Of a stretch of 64,000 nt of DNA, positions 1 to 9,010 are shown one piece after another. The notes beneath the pieces are model-generated. The model worked only from the letters and a program-made list of their open reading frames with translations, made no database searches and was not told the DNA's origin. Source of the DNA: Poritiphilus sp965212595 (GTDB lineage: Bacteria; Bacteroidota; Bacteroidia; Flavobacteriales; Flavobacteriaceae); NCBI GenBank assembly GCA_965212595.1, contig CBDBVE010000012.1, forward strand, positions 1 to 64,000, in the 5' to 3' direction. The position numbers and the translations under genes are program-made. Position 1 is the stretch's first letter. Every line of letters begins with the position of its first letter.

Positions 1-1
1 C

Positions 2-2128
2 AGTATTCCGTCTGTAAACAGTCATTTATTTCTGGCCTTAACGGCTGGCCAGTATACTATCAGTGTTACTGATGCCAGAGGATGTACGGAGTTATTTGCC
101 AATGCCTTTGAACTCCTGTTGCCAGATCCGATCACTGGCACTATTTCTAATACCACTCTCGTTTGTGAAGGAGATACAGATGCATCGGTATCTATCGCTC
201 TTAACCCAAGAAATGTAACAACCAATTATCAGTATACCTTAAATACCTATAATGACCTTCTGGGTAGTACTTTGTTGAGTTCTTCTGCTAGTCAAACATC
301 GCAGAATTTCAACAACCTTGGTGCTGGTTTCTATAGCATTAGCGTCATAGATGATATGGCATGTTCTTTTGAAACAAGCATAGTAGAGATTATAGATCCC
401 ACCGAGGTAGAAGCACTACTGGTAACCGATCAACACCTAAGCTGCCAGTCTGATGCAGCCTTGCTATTGATTGCTTCCGGCGGTACTGGACCATATAGTT
501 GGAGTACAGATGGTGTTTCGTATACACCTATGAACGAGACGGTTACCACAGATACGCATTTATTCCAGAATGTTATTGCCGGTAGTTACAGCTATTTCAT
601 CAGAGATAACTTCAACTGTGTTTCCATCATCTCAAATGAAATCGAAATAGAACCCATTGAAACTTTAAGCGTTTCTGTAGATGCTTCGGCGGCTTATGTG
701 AATTGTAATGGGGAAAGTACTGCGCTGATAGATGCTACTGCTTCAGGCGGCCTTGGAAATTATCAATATGCCCTATTTACAGACCTGGCGCTTACTAACG
801 AAATTAGACCGAATCAAAATACGGGTAGGTTTACAGATTTAGCGGTTGGAAGCTACTATATTAGGGTACAAAGTGATGACTGTGAAACGTCTTCAATAGA
901 AATCGTCATTGACGAACCCACACCTCTGGTAGTTAATCCTACTATTTCAGACATAAGTTGTGCGAATGCCGATGATGGAAGTATTGTAATCGATGTTTCT
1001 GGAGGAAGTGGTGATTATCAGTTTGCTATTTCGCCTAATCTGAATCAATTTGATAGCGATAATAGTTTTACAGATTTGGCACCGGGTGATTACAGCGTCA
1101 TCGTTCAGGACGGGAATGGTTGCTTTGAGCTTATTGAATTTAGCTTAGCAGCACCACAGGAACTAATGGCTAGCTCTACGGTGACCGATGAAATATGCTT
1201 TGAGAGTAGTGACGGAACCGTTGCGCTACAAATATCTGGAGGAACAGCACCGTATAGCACTAGTCTTAATAGTAATAACGATGCGGACTTTGTACAAGAT
1301 CTATTGACATATGAAGACTTGCCCAGTGGTACCCATGTGGTATTTATAAGAGATGCCAATGGATGCGAACTTACCGAGGTGTTCGAAATAGAGAGCGGTG
1401 TTAATCTGGCAGGTGAGGCACAGGTACAATACCTGTGTGATGCCACGGGGACCGCCTCAAATTCGGTGCAAGTCGTGTTTGAAGATACAAGTGTTGCAAA
1501 CGACATCTTGTACGGCCTGGATACAAATGACCCTACGCTTATGCAGCTAGAGCCGAATTTTGAAAACCTTAGCGGAGGTGCACATGTTATCACTGTTATT
1601 CATAGCAATGGTTGTACCAACACCTTTGAGTTTGAGGTTACCATTTTTGATCCTTTGACCTTACAATTAAGTGAAGGAGAGATCAATCAAATCAGTGCGG
1701 TTGCAGAAGGTGGTTCAGGAAATTACACTTTCTATATCAATGATGAAGAAGTTACTTCAGATCAAGGCTTCTATATTACCGAAACGGCGACTTACTCGGT
1801 AACCGTGACAGACGATAATGGCTGTAGCATCACTGAGGAAATTTTCATGGAATTTATAGATATCGAAATTCCGAATTTCTTTACTCCGGATGGCGATGGT
1901 CAAAACGATGTGTGGACGCCAAGGAATATTGAACAGTTCCCAAACATTTATATAAGAATCTACGATCGTTATGGAAGAACGCTTTACCTATTCAATGGTA
2001 ATGCAGATGGATGGGATGGGCAATATCAATTGACCGACTTGCCCTCAGGAGACTATTGGTATCTCATTAAGTTGAATGGCTTGATGGATCAGCGCAGATT
2101 TGTGGGGCATTTTACCCTTTATCGTTAA
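2..2128 (+). CDS. SprB-repeat surface protein with T9SS type-B sorting domain (5' end outside window)
   Basis: The reading frame is open from base 2, so the protein begins upstream of the window. The visible part is a chain of about 80-residue SprB-like beta repeats, each with motifs such as 'GGTGPYSWS', 'LAPGDYSVIVQD.NGC' and 'AGQYTISVTDARGC'. The last about 90 residues ('IPNFFTPDGDGQND', 'IYDRYGR', 'DGWDGQY', 'LPSGDYWYLI') form the gliding-motility-associated C-terminal domain, the T9SS type-B signal. By family knowledge such proteins cross the outer membrane through SprA/T9SS and are displayed on the cell surface or released, often as adhesins. The substrate is unknown. An internal TTG at 119 is not the true start because the repeat pattern continues upstream of it. 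The type is sure; the specific function is not. Confidence 0.9.
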   Translation, partial: SIPSVNSHLFLALTAGQYTISVTDARGCTELFANAFELLLPDPITGTISNTTLVCEGDTDASVSIALNPRNVTTNYQYTLNTYNDLLGSTLLSSSASQTSQNFNNLGAGFYSISVIDDMACSFETSIVEIIDPTEVEALLVTDQHLSCQSDAALLLIASGGTGPYSWSTDGVSYTPMNETVTTDTHLFQNVIAGSYSYFIRDNFNCVSIISNEIEIEPIETLSVSVDASAAYVNCNGESTALIDATASGGLGNYQYALFTDLALTNEIRPNQNTGRFTDLAVGSYYIRVQSDDCETSSIEIVIDEPTPLVVNPTISDISCANADDGSIVIDVSGGSGDYQFAISPNLNQFDSDNSFTDLAPGDYSVIVQDGNGCFELIEFSLAAPQELMASSTVTDEICFESSDGTVALQISGGTAPYSTSLNSNNDADFVQDLLTYEDLPSGTHVVFIRDANGCELTEVFEIESGVNLAGEAQVQYLCDATGTASNSVQVVFEDTSVANDILYGLDTNDPTLMQLEPNFENLSGGAHVITVIHSNGCTNTFEFEVTIFDPLTLQLSEGEINQISAVAEGGSGNYTFYINDEEVTSDQGFYITETATYSVTVTDDNGCSITEEIFMEFIDIEIPNFFTPDGDGQNDVWTPRNIEQFPNIYIRIYDRYGRTLYLFNGNADGWDGQYQLTDLPSGDYWYLIKLNGLMDQRRFVGHFTLYR

Positions 2129-2285
2129 GTTTAGCACGATTGACATCATAAAAATCAAGCTTCACATCAATATTAAAAATATAGGCAATTTTTTATGTAA
2201 ATAGCGTTATTTTCTTACAAGGAATGCAGAAGCAAGCAATCCGATTGTGAGTTATGAAAAATGATTAGTTGAAGAGTTCCCCAAA

Positions 2286-4349
2286 ATGGCTTCAAAAAAA
2301 ATAGTTGCTTTCTTCTTGCTGCTTGTAGGATATACTTCTTATGGCCAGTTAAGTGATTTACACTATTTACCTCCCTTAAAACAAGGTCAGAACAACGGCG
2401 CTATACAACAGCAAGCCATTTATCTCTCTACTCCCGAAACCACAGCTTTTACGGTGAATGTTTATCAGGGTACCAATTCTGTGGCGGTTGCTTCGTTTTC
2501 AATTTCCAATACCAGTTCTGCCGTTTACAACCTAGGCAACGGAGACAACAATGTGACCCTGGTTAATAATACAAACACAGGAGTAGTATTGACCAATAGC
2601 GGATTGCGATTTGAAGCTCCCGGAGGAAATAATTTTTATGTGAATTACAGAGGACGATCTAATTCTCAGGCAGCTTCCCTTACTTCAAAGGGTAGGGTGG
2701 CGATGGGAACCAGTTTTAAATGGGGAGGAGTGCCTAATCTGGGAAGCCATGTTTCTAAGTCGAACACTTTAGGCATTATGGCTACCGAGGACAATACTAC
2801 AATTGATCTCTTCGGATACGATCCTGGTTGTGAGTTTCGAGTAGGATCTAATAGAGCTGGAATTACAGCAGATACCTATCAAATTGTTCTAGACGCCAAT
2901 GAATCCTTCGTCTTTGAAACCTATATAGGCACTTCGCCGACACCCGCTCATGAAGATGGCTGGATTGGCGCTTCAATAGTATCCGATAAAGACATCGTTA
3001 TAAGCAATGGTTCTTTGAATTATGGCAGACAGGCAGGTGCCTCAAACCGCGATGCAGGTATTGATCAACCAGTACCGGAGAACAGCCTGGGAAGAGAATA
3101 CGTTTTCGTAAGAGGAAATGGAAATACCAATGGATCAACAGAATTTCCGTTGTTGATAGGGACCAGAGACAATACCGAAATCTATGTCAATGGCTCTGTA
3201 ACACCGATTGCAACAATTAACAATGGCGACTATTTTGAGATCCCCAGTTCTAACTATTCCTCAAATAGCGTTGGTGCAAATATGTTCGTACAGACTTCTG
3301 AAGATGTTTACGCTTATCAATGTATGGCAGGTTCCACCCAGGTATATACGCAAGGTTTAAACTTTGTAGCACCCGTGAATTGTCTCTTGCCCGATATTAT
3401 GGACAATATTCCCGACATTAGAAATGCTGCAGGAATTAACCTTACAGGTGGCGTCACAATCATTGCTTCTACCGCTACGCCAGATAGTAACATCATCGTA
3501 ACAGACGGAGGTGGCGCAGTAAGCTTGCCCTCATCTAATGCTGTTGCAGGAACTTCAGATTGGAAAACTTTTTACATTCCCAACCTAAGTGGTGATGTAA
3601 GTGTACAGTCTTCAGGACCTATTGCTGTAGGATTTTTTGGGTTCAACGGCGCACGGGGGATTGCCGGGTACTATTCTGGCTTTGACACAGTGCCCAATGT
3701 AAACCTTCAAATTACCGGTACCACTTGTTTGCCGGGTGCCACCTTAGGCGTTGCTGGTGGTGAAACTTTTGATGCCTATCAATGGTACGGCGATGGAACT
3801 TTGATTCCTGGCGCTACCTCGGCGACCTACATAGCCACCGTTGCCGGAGATTACTTTTTAAGGGTTACCAGAGGGCCATGTAGCTATAATTCAAATTCCA
3901 TTCAGGTTTACTACTGCGATCCCGATATAGTTCTGGATAAATCAACTACAGACCTGGTGGTAAACGAAGGAGAGTTAGTTTCCTTTGACATTACAGTGGA
4001 AAGTCTTGGGTTTGATCCCGTGACCAACCTTCAGATTACAGACCTGCTTCCTGCTGGCCTAAATTTTGTTTCGGCTACCGTTTCAAAAGGAACCTTTAGC
4101 TATCCAAATTGGAGTGTGGGTACTATGACTCAGGGAGAGTTGGCTAGTATGACCCTCGTTGCAAGGGCCCAAATAACCAATATTTACCTCTCTTCAATGA
4201 CACATACCAATACAGTCACCAACACCCAAGACCAAACAGATACTAATATCACGACAGACAACCCCTCTGCTGATGTTCAGGTAAATCGTGTATCCCCTAC
4301 AACTGTAATAACGAATAGGAGGATTAGCATTCGGGTTAATAAGAACTAA
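2286..4349 (+). CDS. IgGFc-binding-like/DUF11 exported protein, no visible T9SS sorting domain
   Basis: Residues 1-20 are a Sec signal peptide ending 'SYGQ'. Residues about 25-470 resemble the IgGFc-binding-type N-terminal region found in Bacteroidota surface proteins ('LHYLPPLKQG' near the mature N-terminus, 'VVTDGGGAVSLPSSNA' later). An Ig/PKD-like segment follows ('AYQWYGDG', 'AGDYFLRVTRGPC', about 480-545), then a DUF11-type repeat ('DLLPAGLNFVSATVSKG', about 550-660). The chain stops at 'RRISIRVNKN' with neither a type-A nor a type-B T9SS domain, in contrast to its upstream neighbour. It lies 157 bases downstream of the SprB-repeat gene on the same strand. A partner role at the cell surface is inference. 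Confidence 0.75.
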   Translation: MASKKIVAFFLLLVGYTSYGQLSDLHYLPPLKQGQNNGAIQQQAIYLSTPETTAFTVNVYQGTNSVAVASFSISNTSSAVYNLGNGDNNVTLVNNTNTGVVLTNSGLRFEAPGGNNFYVNYRGRSNSQAASLTSKGRVAMGTSFKWGGVPNLGSHVSKSNTLGIMATEDNTTIDLFGYDPGCEFRVGSNRAGITADTYQIVLDANESFVFETYIGTSPTPAHEDGWIGASIVSDKDIVISNGSLNYGRQAGASNRDAGIDQPVPENSLGREYVFVRGNGNTNGSTEFPLLIGTRDNTEIYVNGSVTPIATINNGDYFEIPSSNYSSNSVGANMFVQTSEDVYAYQCMAGSTQVYTQGLNFVAPVNCLLPDIMDNIPDIRNAAGINLTGGVTIIASTATPDSNIIVTDGGGAVSLPSSNAVAGTSDWKTFYIPNLSGDVSVQSSGPIAVGFFGFNGARGIAGYYSGFDTVPNVNLQITGTTCLPGATLGVAGGETFDAYQWYGDGTLIPGATSATYIATVAGDYFLRVTRGPCSYNSNSIQVYYCDPDIVLDKSTTDLVVNEGELVSFDITVESLGFDPVTNLQITDLLPAGLNFVSATVSKGTFSYPNWSVGTMTQGELASMTLVARAQITNIYLSSMTHTNTVTNTQDQTDTNITTDNPSADVQVNRVSPTTVITNRRISIRVNKN

Positions 4350-4368
4350 CTTCTTCCTACTGAGCCGA

Positions 4369-4390
4369 ACTTCAGGTCTTATTCTGAAGT
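4369..4390. terminator. Weak inverted repeat between convergent genes
   Basis: ACTTCAG (4369-4375) and CTGAAGT (4384-4390) form a 7-bp stem with an 8-base loop at the junction of the plus-strand gene ending at 4349 and the minus-strand gene ending at 4379. It overlaps the latter's stop codon region and has no clear T-tract, so termination function is tentative. Confidence 0.3.
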
Positions 4391-7300
4391 GCCAACAGTC
4401 TCTATTTTTAGCCAGCTCCCGGAGATCCAGTGTTTATCTTCATCAGTATAATAGAGGTAGGCAGTGCTGGCCGGGGCTTTATAGCTTCCTGCGATTTCCG
4501 CTTTTAAATCTAAAGCAATGTGCTTTTTCTCTTTTGGTTCCAGGTTTAGCCAGTATAGCACCAGATAGTTGTCAAAGACTTCATAGTATGCACACTGCTG
4601 GGCGTCTAATAACTCTTTTAGTTGATAGGGCTGCAGGCTGGCGCCGCTTGGAATACCTATTATAGATGTTGTCATGGGTAGGGGATTATCTTCCTTATTT
4701 TCAACTTCAATATTCATCCTAACAATATCACCAACCGCAGATTTTTTATTTGTAATGGTCGTGGCAAGCTTCACCTTACAATTTTTTGAGCTGCCCGGAA
4801 GGAAACTATCCCATCGTACATCCAGGGAGTAAGGGAAGGCCTTTTCCGGACTGTTAAAGGCAAAACTTACACGCTGCCTGCCCTCATTAATATATTCCTG
4901 CAATCCTTCGATTTTAAAAATGCCATCGGAAGTTTTGGAAAGCTTGCTAGACAGCTGTGTTCCATTTAAAATTAGCTCAAAGGTGTCATTTGCAGATAGC
5001 AATTTCTCTTTTTGCTGCTTGGTGTATTCGATAAGCGCCTTTAACGACATGGCGGTGGCCTGGGTAGAGCCAAACCTCCCATGGTCTCTGTTGTTTAGCA
5101 AAAATTCAATGCCTTCCGCGACATCATCCTGCATTTTGTTTTCCCGTAATAGCGCAAGAATCACAAAGGCAGTTGTTTCCATGTGTTTTGATTTGCCATA
5201 AGAACGGGTAATCGTATTTTCAACGGGTAGTTCACCAAATCCGTACTTCTTAACTCCCTCAGCAATTTTTTCGATAAGCAGGTCGTGTGCCGGTTTATCG
5301 TCAAAGTTTTTACTGGCAAGAGCCAGTAGCGCCATTCTGTAATAGTCTTCTGATTTCAAGGCTTTTTTTAACGCAGTATTGTACTCCTTCTCTATTTGCG
5401 CACCATATCCCGCTTCGCTTAGGGCATATACAATATAGGCATCCGCTACTTTCTTAGGAGAACTTGCAAAGCTATCATAGCCTTTTTTACTCTTTTTAAA
5501 GCCTCCAAGCCCATCTTTTCTACCAAGCAACCATTTCGCGGTTCGTTCTATCATTTTCTGGTCTACCTTATCGTAGACCTCTTTCATTTCAGTGAATTCA
5601 AGGATCCCGAAAGCGGTTAAAGTTTCGTGAGGTGGTGTATTTCCGAACCATTCAAAACCGCCTTCTTTCGTTTCAAAACTTGTGAGTCGCTTATAACCCT
5701 GACTAATAAATTTAAGGGCCTTTTCTTCAATTTCCGGCGCTGCCTTGCCAGATTCTTTAAGATATTTTAGTATCATGACATTGGGGTAGGTTGCCGATGA
5801 GGTTTGTTCAAAACAACCGTAAGGTTTTCTTATTAAAGACGCTATCCCATTCATAACATCACCTACAACATCAAGATAAATATTGAATTCCGCTGATAGG
5901 GTATTCGGTACCAGCTGGTCCACATCAAAAGTATAGGCTCCATTTTTAGAACTCGAAATGGAAGTTTCAGTAGGGAAGTACGGACTTAGTACTTCGGTCT
6001 CCTTCTTAAACGAATCTGTATAGGCCAGGCTTGATACCATGACTCTTAAGGCCGCGTCAGTGCCTTTCTTTACTGGCGTGATACGAACATTTTTTATCAC
6101 AAAGCTCTTCGAATTAACACGTATGCTATCCCTCAAAACGCCGCTGTCTATTAATTTAAAATGTTTAGAAAGCCTAAGCTGTACCTTTGCTTTAATTGCC
6201 TTTTGAGTATTATTGGAAAGAGTAATCGGCAAGACAATAGTGTCATTGAGCGTACTATAATTAGGCAGTTTACTTGTAACAGTTAACGGACTTTGTATGC
6301 TATAGGCCAATTCATTTCGGCCCACCAGACCGTTATAACCAATTCCTTCGGCCGTGATCTTAAAAGAACTCAAAGCATCCGAATTGTAAAACTCAAGCGT
6401 GGCTTTGCCTTCGGCATCGGTTTGGACGACAGGATTCCAATATATCGTTGGCCTAAAGTCAAGGCGTTCACTTACTGCTTCTTCCGCGTCGTAAACGGGC
6501 ATGTAAAATTTGTTTGGAAGGGACAATGAAGACACTGTTGTACTTGAATAAATGTTGGAAATCGCATAGTTTTTATATTTATGTCTTAAAAGCACTTTGC
6601 CTTCACCTCTATAGTTGCCGGCATTTGTGTTGATGACAATAACCCCATTAGCACCCCTGGCACCATATAAGGCTGTTGCGGTTACACCTTTTAGCACATG
6701 TATTGATTCTATGTTCGACGGATCTAAAACAGCAGTTTCGGCATCTTCAAGACCGCTTGGAAATGTACCATAGGGTACCCCATCTATGATATAAAGCGCT
6801 TCGTTTGCACCGCGCAGAGATGCGCTACCCCTGATACTAATATGGGTGCCAGAACCGCTGGCTCCACTGTTGCGGGTAATTTGTACCCCGGCAACCCGTC
6901 CCTGTAATAGCTGCCCTAGATCATCAATATCTCCACTTAGTTCTTCGGTATAAACAGAAGCCTGAGCAAAACCAAGTGCTTGCTTTGTAGAACTAACGCC
7001 ATACCCTAAGACAACTACCTCATCCAGCGATTGTGCATCTTCTTCCAGGCTGGTAGAAATTTCTGCCTTTTGTTCAATAGCTTCCTTGAGGGGTTTTGAA
7101 TTATCTCCTTTCTTAAACCGGGGTTCTTTGTTTCGTGTAGATTTCCTGCTAATGATTGCCTTTGAGGCTCTACCAGAAGGTTTAGTATTAATTATTTTCC
7201 TGACAATTCGCAGAGGCCTTTCATCTTCTCTGTAAGCTACCAGCACATAGGATGTCTTGTCTTCCATTTTAAAACTAAACTGCCCAACTTCATTTGTTTT

Positions 7301-9010
7301 AAATTTCAAAACTTTTTCCCCATTGCGTTCAAAAAGCATTAGTTGTGCCGGGATCGGATTCCCACGACTGTCTGTCACCGTTCCTACCGTCATATTTCTT
7401 TTCTGAGGAAAGAAGTTTGCCTTTTCCCTGCTTACCGGATTTATAAGATAATCTCGCCATCCATGAGTGAGCATAAGTAACTCTAATGCTCTTTCAGCTT
7501 TTTCTTCTGTTTTATCAAAATAGAAAGCAGGTTTATAGATCTTTCCTTTGAGTTCACTTGACACTAACAAGGACGAAAGAATATGATCCTGTTTGTCATC
7601 CGCGAATGAAATAAGTGCGTTATCTGAAACAGCGACAGACAAATTTGCGCTTATAGGCTTGTTCTCGAAATTGGTGGTTTCTATTTCCAGCAAAACTTTC
7701 TCTCGTGGCCCATACTGGGTTTTATTTGGTTTTAAGCTAAGTTTAAGTGTTTTATCAGCATTTAGATAAACCAGCCGTTCGCTAATCGGATTTCCTCCTG
7801 TGTCCAAAAACCTGAATTTGCATATCCCGGCGGGGAATTCTGAGGTAGGTACAACAAACATTTCACTACCCTTAGAAATTGATAATTTTTTCTCGTAAAG
7901 TACTTTGTCTGATGCCATTACCTGAATACTGCCTGTCCTATCCTCTGAAGAAAAAACTGTACAGACCGTTGCTTGATTTTCTCTTTTATTAAGTGAGATT
8001 TTCAATCCTTTGGCCTGAGTTGGCGGAATGGCATACAAAGAATCAGACAGGAAGGGCTGGGTAATTTTAGCGAAATGGGATGAAGCTGCTTTAAATGGCA
8101 TTTCAAACAACCCCATCCCATCGTGAAAGCTATTAAATGTCCCCTTTACGGTTCCCGCCTCATCAAGAATGAGTCCGCTCACATCCGCAGGTTTTCCAAA
8201 TTCATTCAGTGCCTTGAATGCTACTTTGTTTTGAGCTCCTTCTATGCTTTTGCCCCCTTCAGGGAAAAACTGCAGGTCTATATTATCCAGGATAATAGGA
8301 ACACTTCTCGAAATAGACTCCATAGATCCTTCGTAAGGCACCTGAACGTTTAGCACCACATCTGATGTAATGAGATTTTCTGGTAAACGAAAGGTGATTT
8401 CCTTTTTGCCACTTTGGTCTGTAAGTAACTTTTTGCTAAGAAATGGCATGCCAGATACCCTAACTTTTGCAATGACCTCCTTAGTATCCAAAGGATTGTT
8501 TTCCAGGTCTTTAACTTCAAAGTTGGCTTTTACGGTACTTCCTTTGCCATAGGCCTCTTTTTGGAACTTTAATTTAAAAAGCAGTTTGGGGACAACAACT
8601 TTTTGAACCGTGATTTTTTTTGTAAAGAAAGACGTATGCCCAAAATTCTTCATGTAGTTGGTATACATTCTAAGGGTGTAGACGCCACCTACCCAGTCTT
8701 CCCGTATAGCAAAATCGCCATAGGAGAAGCCATGCCTTATAGAGAGCTTCTTTGTTTTTAGCACTGTACCCTTTGGTGAAATAAGCTCAGCAACCAGTAC
8801 ATCACTTGTGGTAGTTGCCAGATTACTTTCATTGATTACATAAGATTTAAACCAAATGGTTTCACCAGGAAAATAGAAAGGCCGGTCTGTATGCGAATAT
8901 ACTTTCTCAGTAGGCAACAAATCTTGTGCCCTTACAGTATTGCAAAAGAAAAGTAAGCTAATGAATATGATTACTATGCTTTGGCTCGATGTGTTTCTTA
9001 GCTGCTTCAT
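4379..9010 (-). CDS. Alpha-2-macroglobulin-like protein with an embedded SusC-type plug domain
   Basis: This 1543-residue exported protein has a signal peptide (to about residue 28, 'TVRAQ') and no lipobox. In order I see an MG2-type domain ('YSHTDRPFYFPGETIWFKSY', about 38-135), further MG domains, a carboxypeptidase-regulatory-like domain ('VGTVTDSRGNPIPA', about 540-620), and a complete TonB plug of SusC/RagA type (about 660-800: 'LDEVVVLGYG', 'LLQGRVAGVQI', 'ISIRGSASL', 'YIIDGVPYG', 'ALYGARGANGVIVI'). The A2M core and thioester region follow, with 'GCFEQTSS' near residue 1065 matching the CxEQ thioester motif, then the alpha/alpha toroid. A2M proteins trap proteases covalently. The start overlaps the upstream barrel gene by ATGA (9007-9010), so the two are co-translated. 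The plug inside an A2M scaffold is the odd feature. Confidence 0.88.
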   Translation of the reverse strand: MKQLRNTSSQSIVIIFISLLFFCNTVRAQDLLPTEKVYSHTDRPFYFPGETIWFKSYVINESNLATTTSDVLVAELISPKGTVLKTKKLSIRHGFSYGDFAIREDWVGGVYTLRMYTNYMKNFGHTSFFTKKITVQKVVVPKLLFKLKFQKEAYGKGSTVKANFEVKDLENNPLDTKEVIAKVRVSGMPFLSKKLLTDQSGKKEITFRLPENLITSDVVLNVQVPYEGSMESISRSVPIILDNIDLQFFPEGGKSIEGAQNKVAFKALNEFGKPADVSGLILDEAGTVKGTFNSFHDGMGLFEMPFKAASSHFAKITQPFLSDSLYAIPPTQAKGLKISLNKRENQATVCTVFSSEDRTGSIQVMASDKVLYEKKLSISKGSEMFVVPTSEFPAGICKFRFLDTGGNPISERLVYLNADKTLKLSLKPNKTQYGPREKVLLEIETTNFENKPISANLSVAVSDNALISFADDKQDHILSSLLVSSELKGKIYKPAFYFDKTEEKAERALELLMLTHGWRDYLINPVSREKANFFPQKRNMTVGTVTDSRGNPIPAQLMLFERNGEKVLKFKTNEVGQFSFKMEDKTSYVLVAYREDERPLRIVRKIINTKPSGRASKAIISRKSTRNKEPRFKKGDNSKPLKEAIEQKAEISTSLEEDAQSLDEVVVLGYGVSSTKQALGFAQASVYTEELSGDIDDLGQLLQGRVAGVQITRNSGASGSGTHISIRGSASLRGANEALYIIDGVPYGTFPSGLEDAETAVLDPSNIESIHVLKGVTATALYGARGANGVIVINTNAGNYRGEGKVLLRHKYKNYAISNIYSSTTVSSLSLPNKFYMPVYDAEEAVSERLDFRPTIYWNPVVQTDAEGKATLEFYNSDALSSFKITAEGIGYNGLVGRNELAYSIQSPLTVTSKLPNYSTLNDTIVLPITLSNNTQKAIKAKVQLRLSKHFKLIDSGVLRDSIRVNSKSFVIKNVRITPVKKGTDAALRVMVSSLAYTDSFKKETEVLSPYFPTETSISSSKNGAYTFDVDQLVPNTLSAEFNIYLDVVGDVMNGIASLIRKPYGCFEQTSSATYPNVMILKYLKESGKAAPEIEEKALKFISQGYKRLTSFETKEGGFEWFGNTPPHETLTAFGILEFTEMKEVYDKVDQKMIERTAKWLLGRKDGLGGFKKSKKGYDSFASSPKKVADAYIVYALSEAGYGAQIEKEYNTALKKALKSEDYYRMALLALASKNFDDKPAHDLLIEKIAEGVKKYGFGELPVENTITRSYGKSKHMETTAFVILALLRENKMQDDVAEGIEFLLNNRDHGRFGSTQATAMSLKALIEYTKQQKEKLLSANDTFELILNGTQLSSKLSKTSDGIFKIEGLQEYINEGRQRVSFAFNSPEKAFPYSLDVRWDSFLPGSSKNCKVKLATTITNKKSAVGDIVRMNIEVENKEDNPLPMTTSIIGIPSGASLQPYQLKELLDAQQCAYYEVFDNYLVLYWLNLEPKEKKHIALDLKAEIAGSYKAPASTAYLYYTDEDKHWISGSWLKIETVGTSE

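Noticed and set aside
1105..1593. Long antisense frame within the SprB-repeat gene
   Set aside because: It is the reverse shadow of a repetitive coding region and has no start context or domain.
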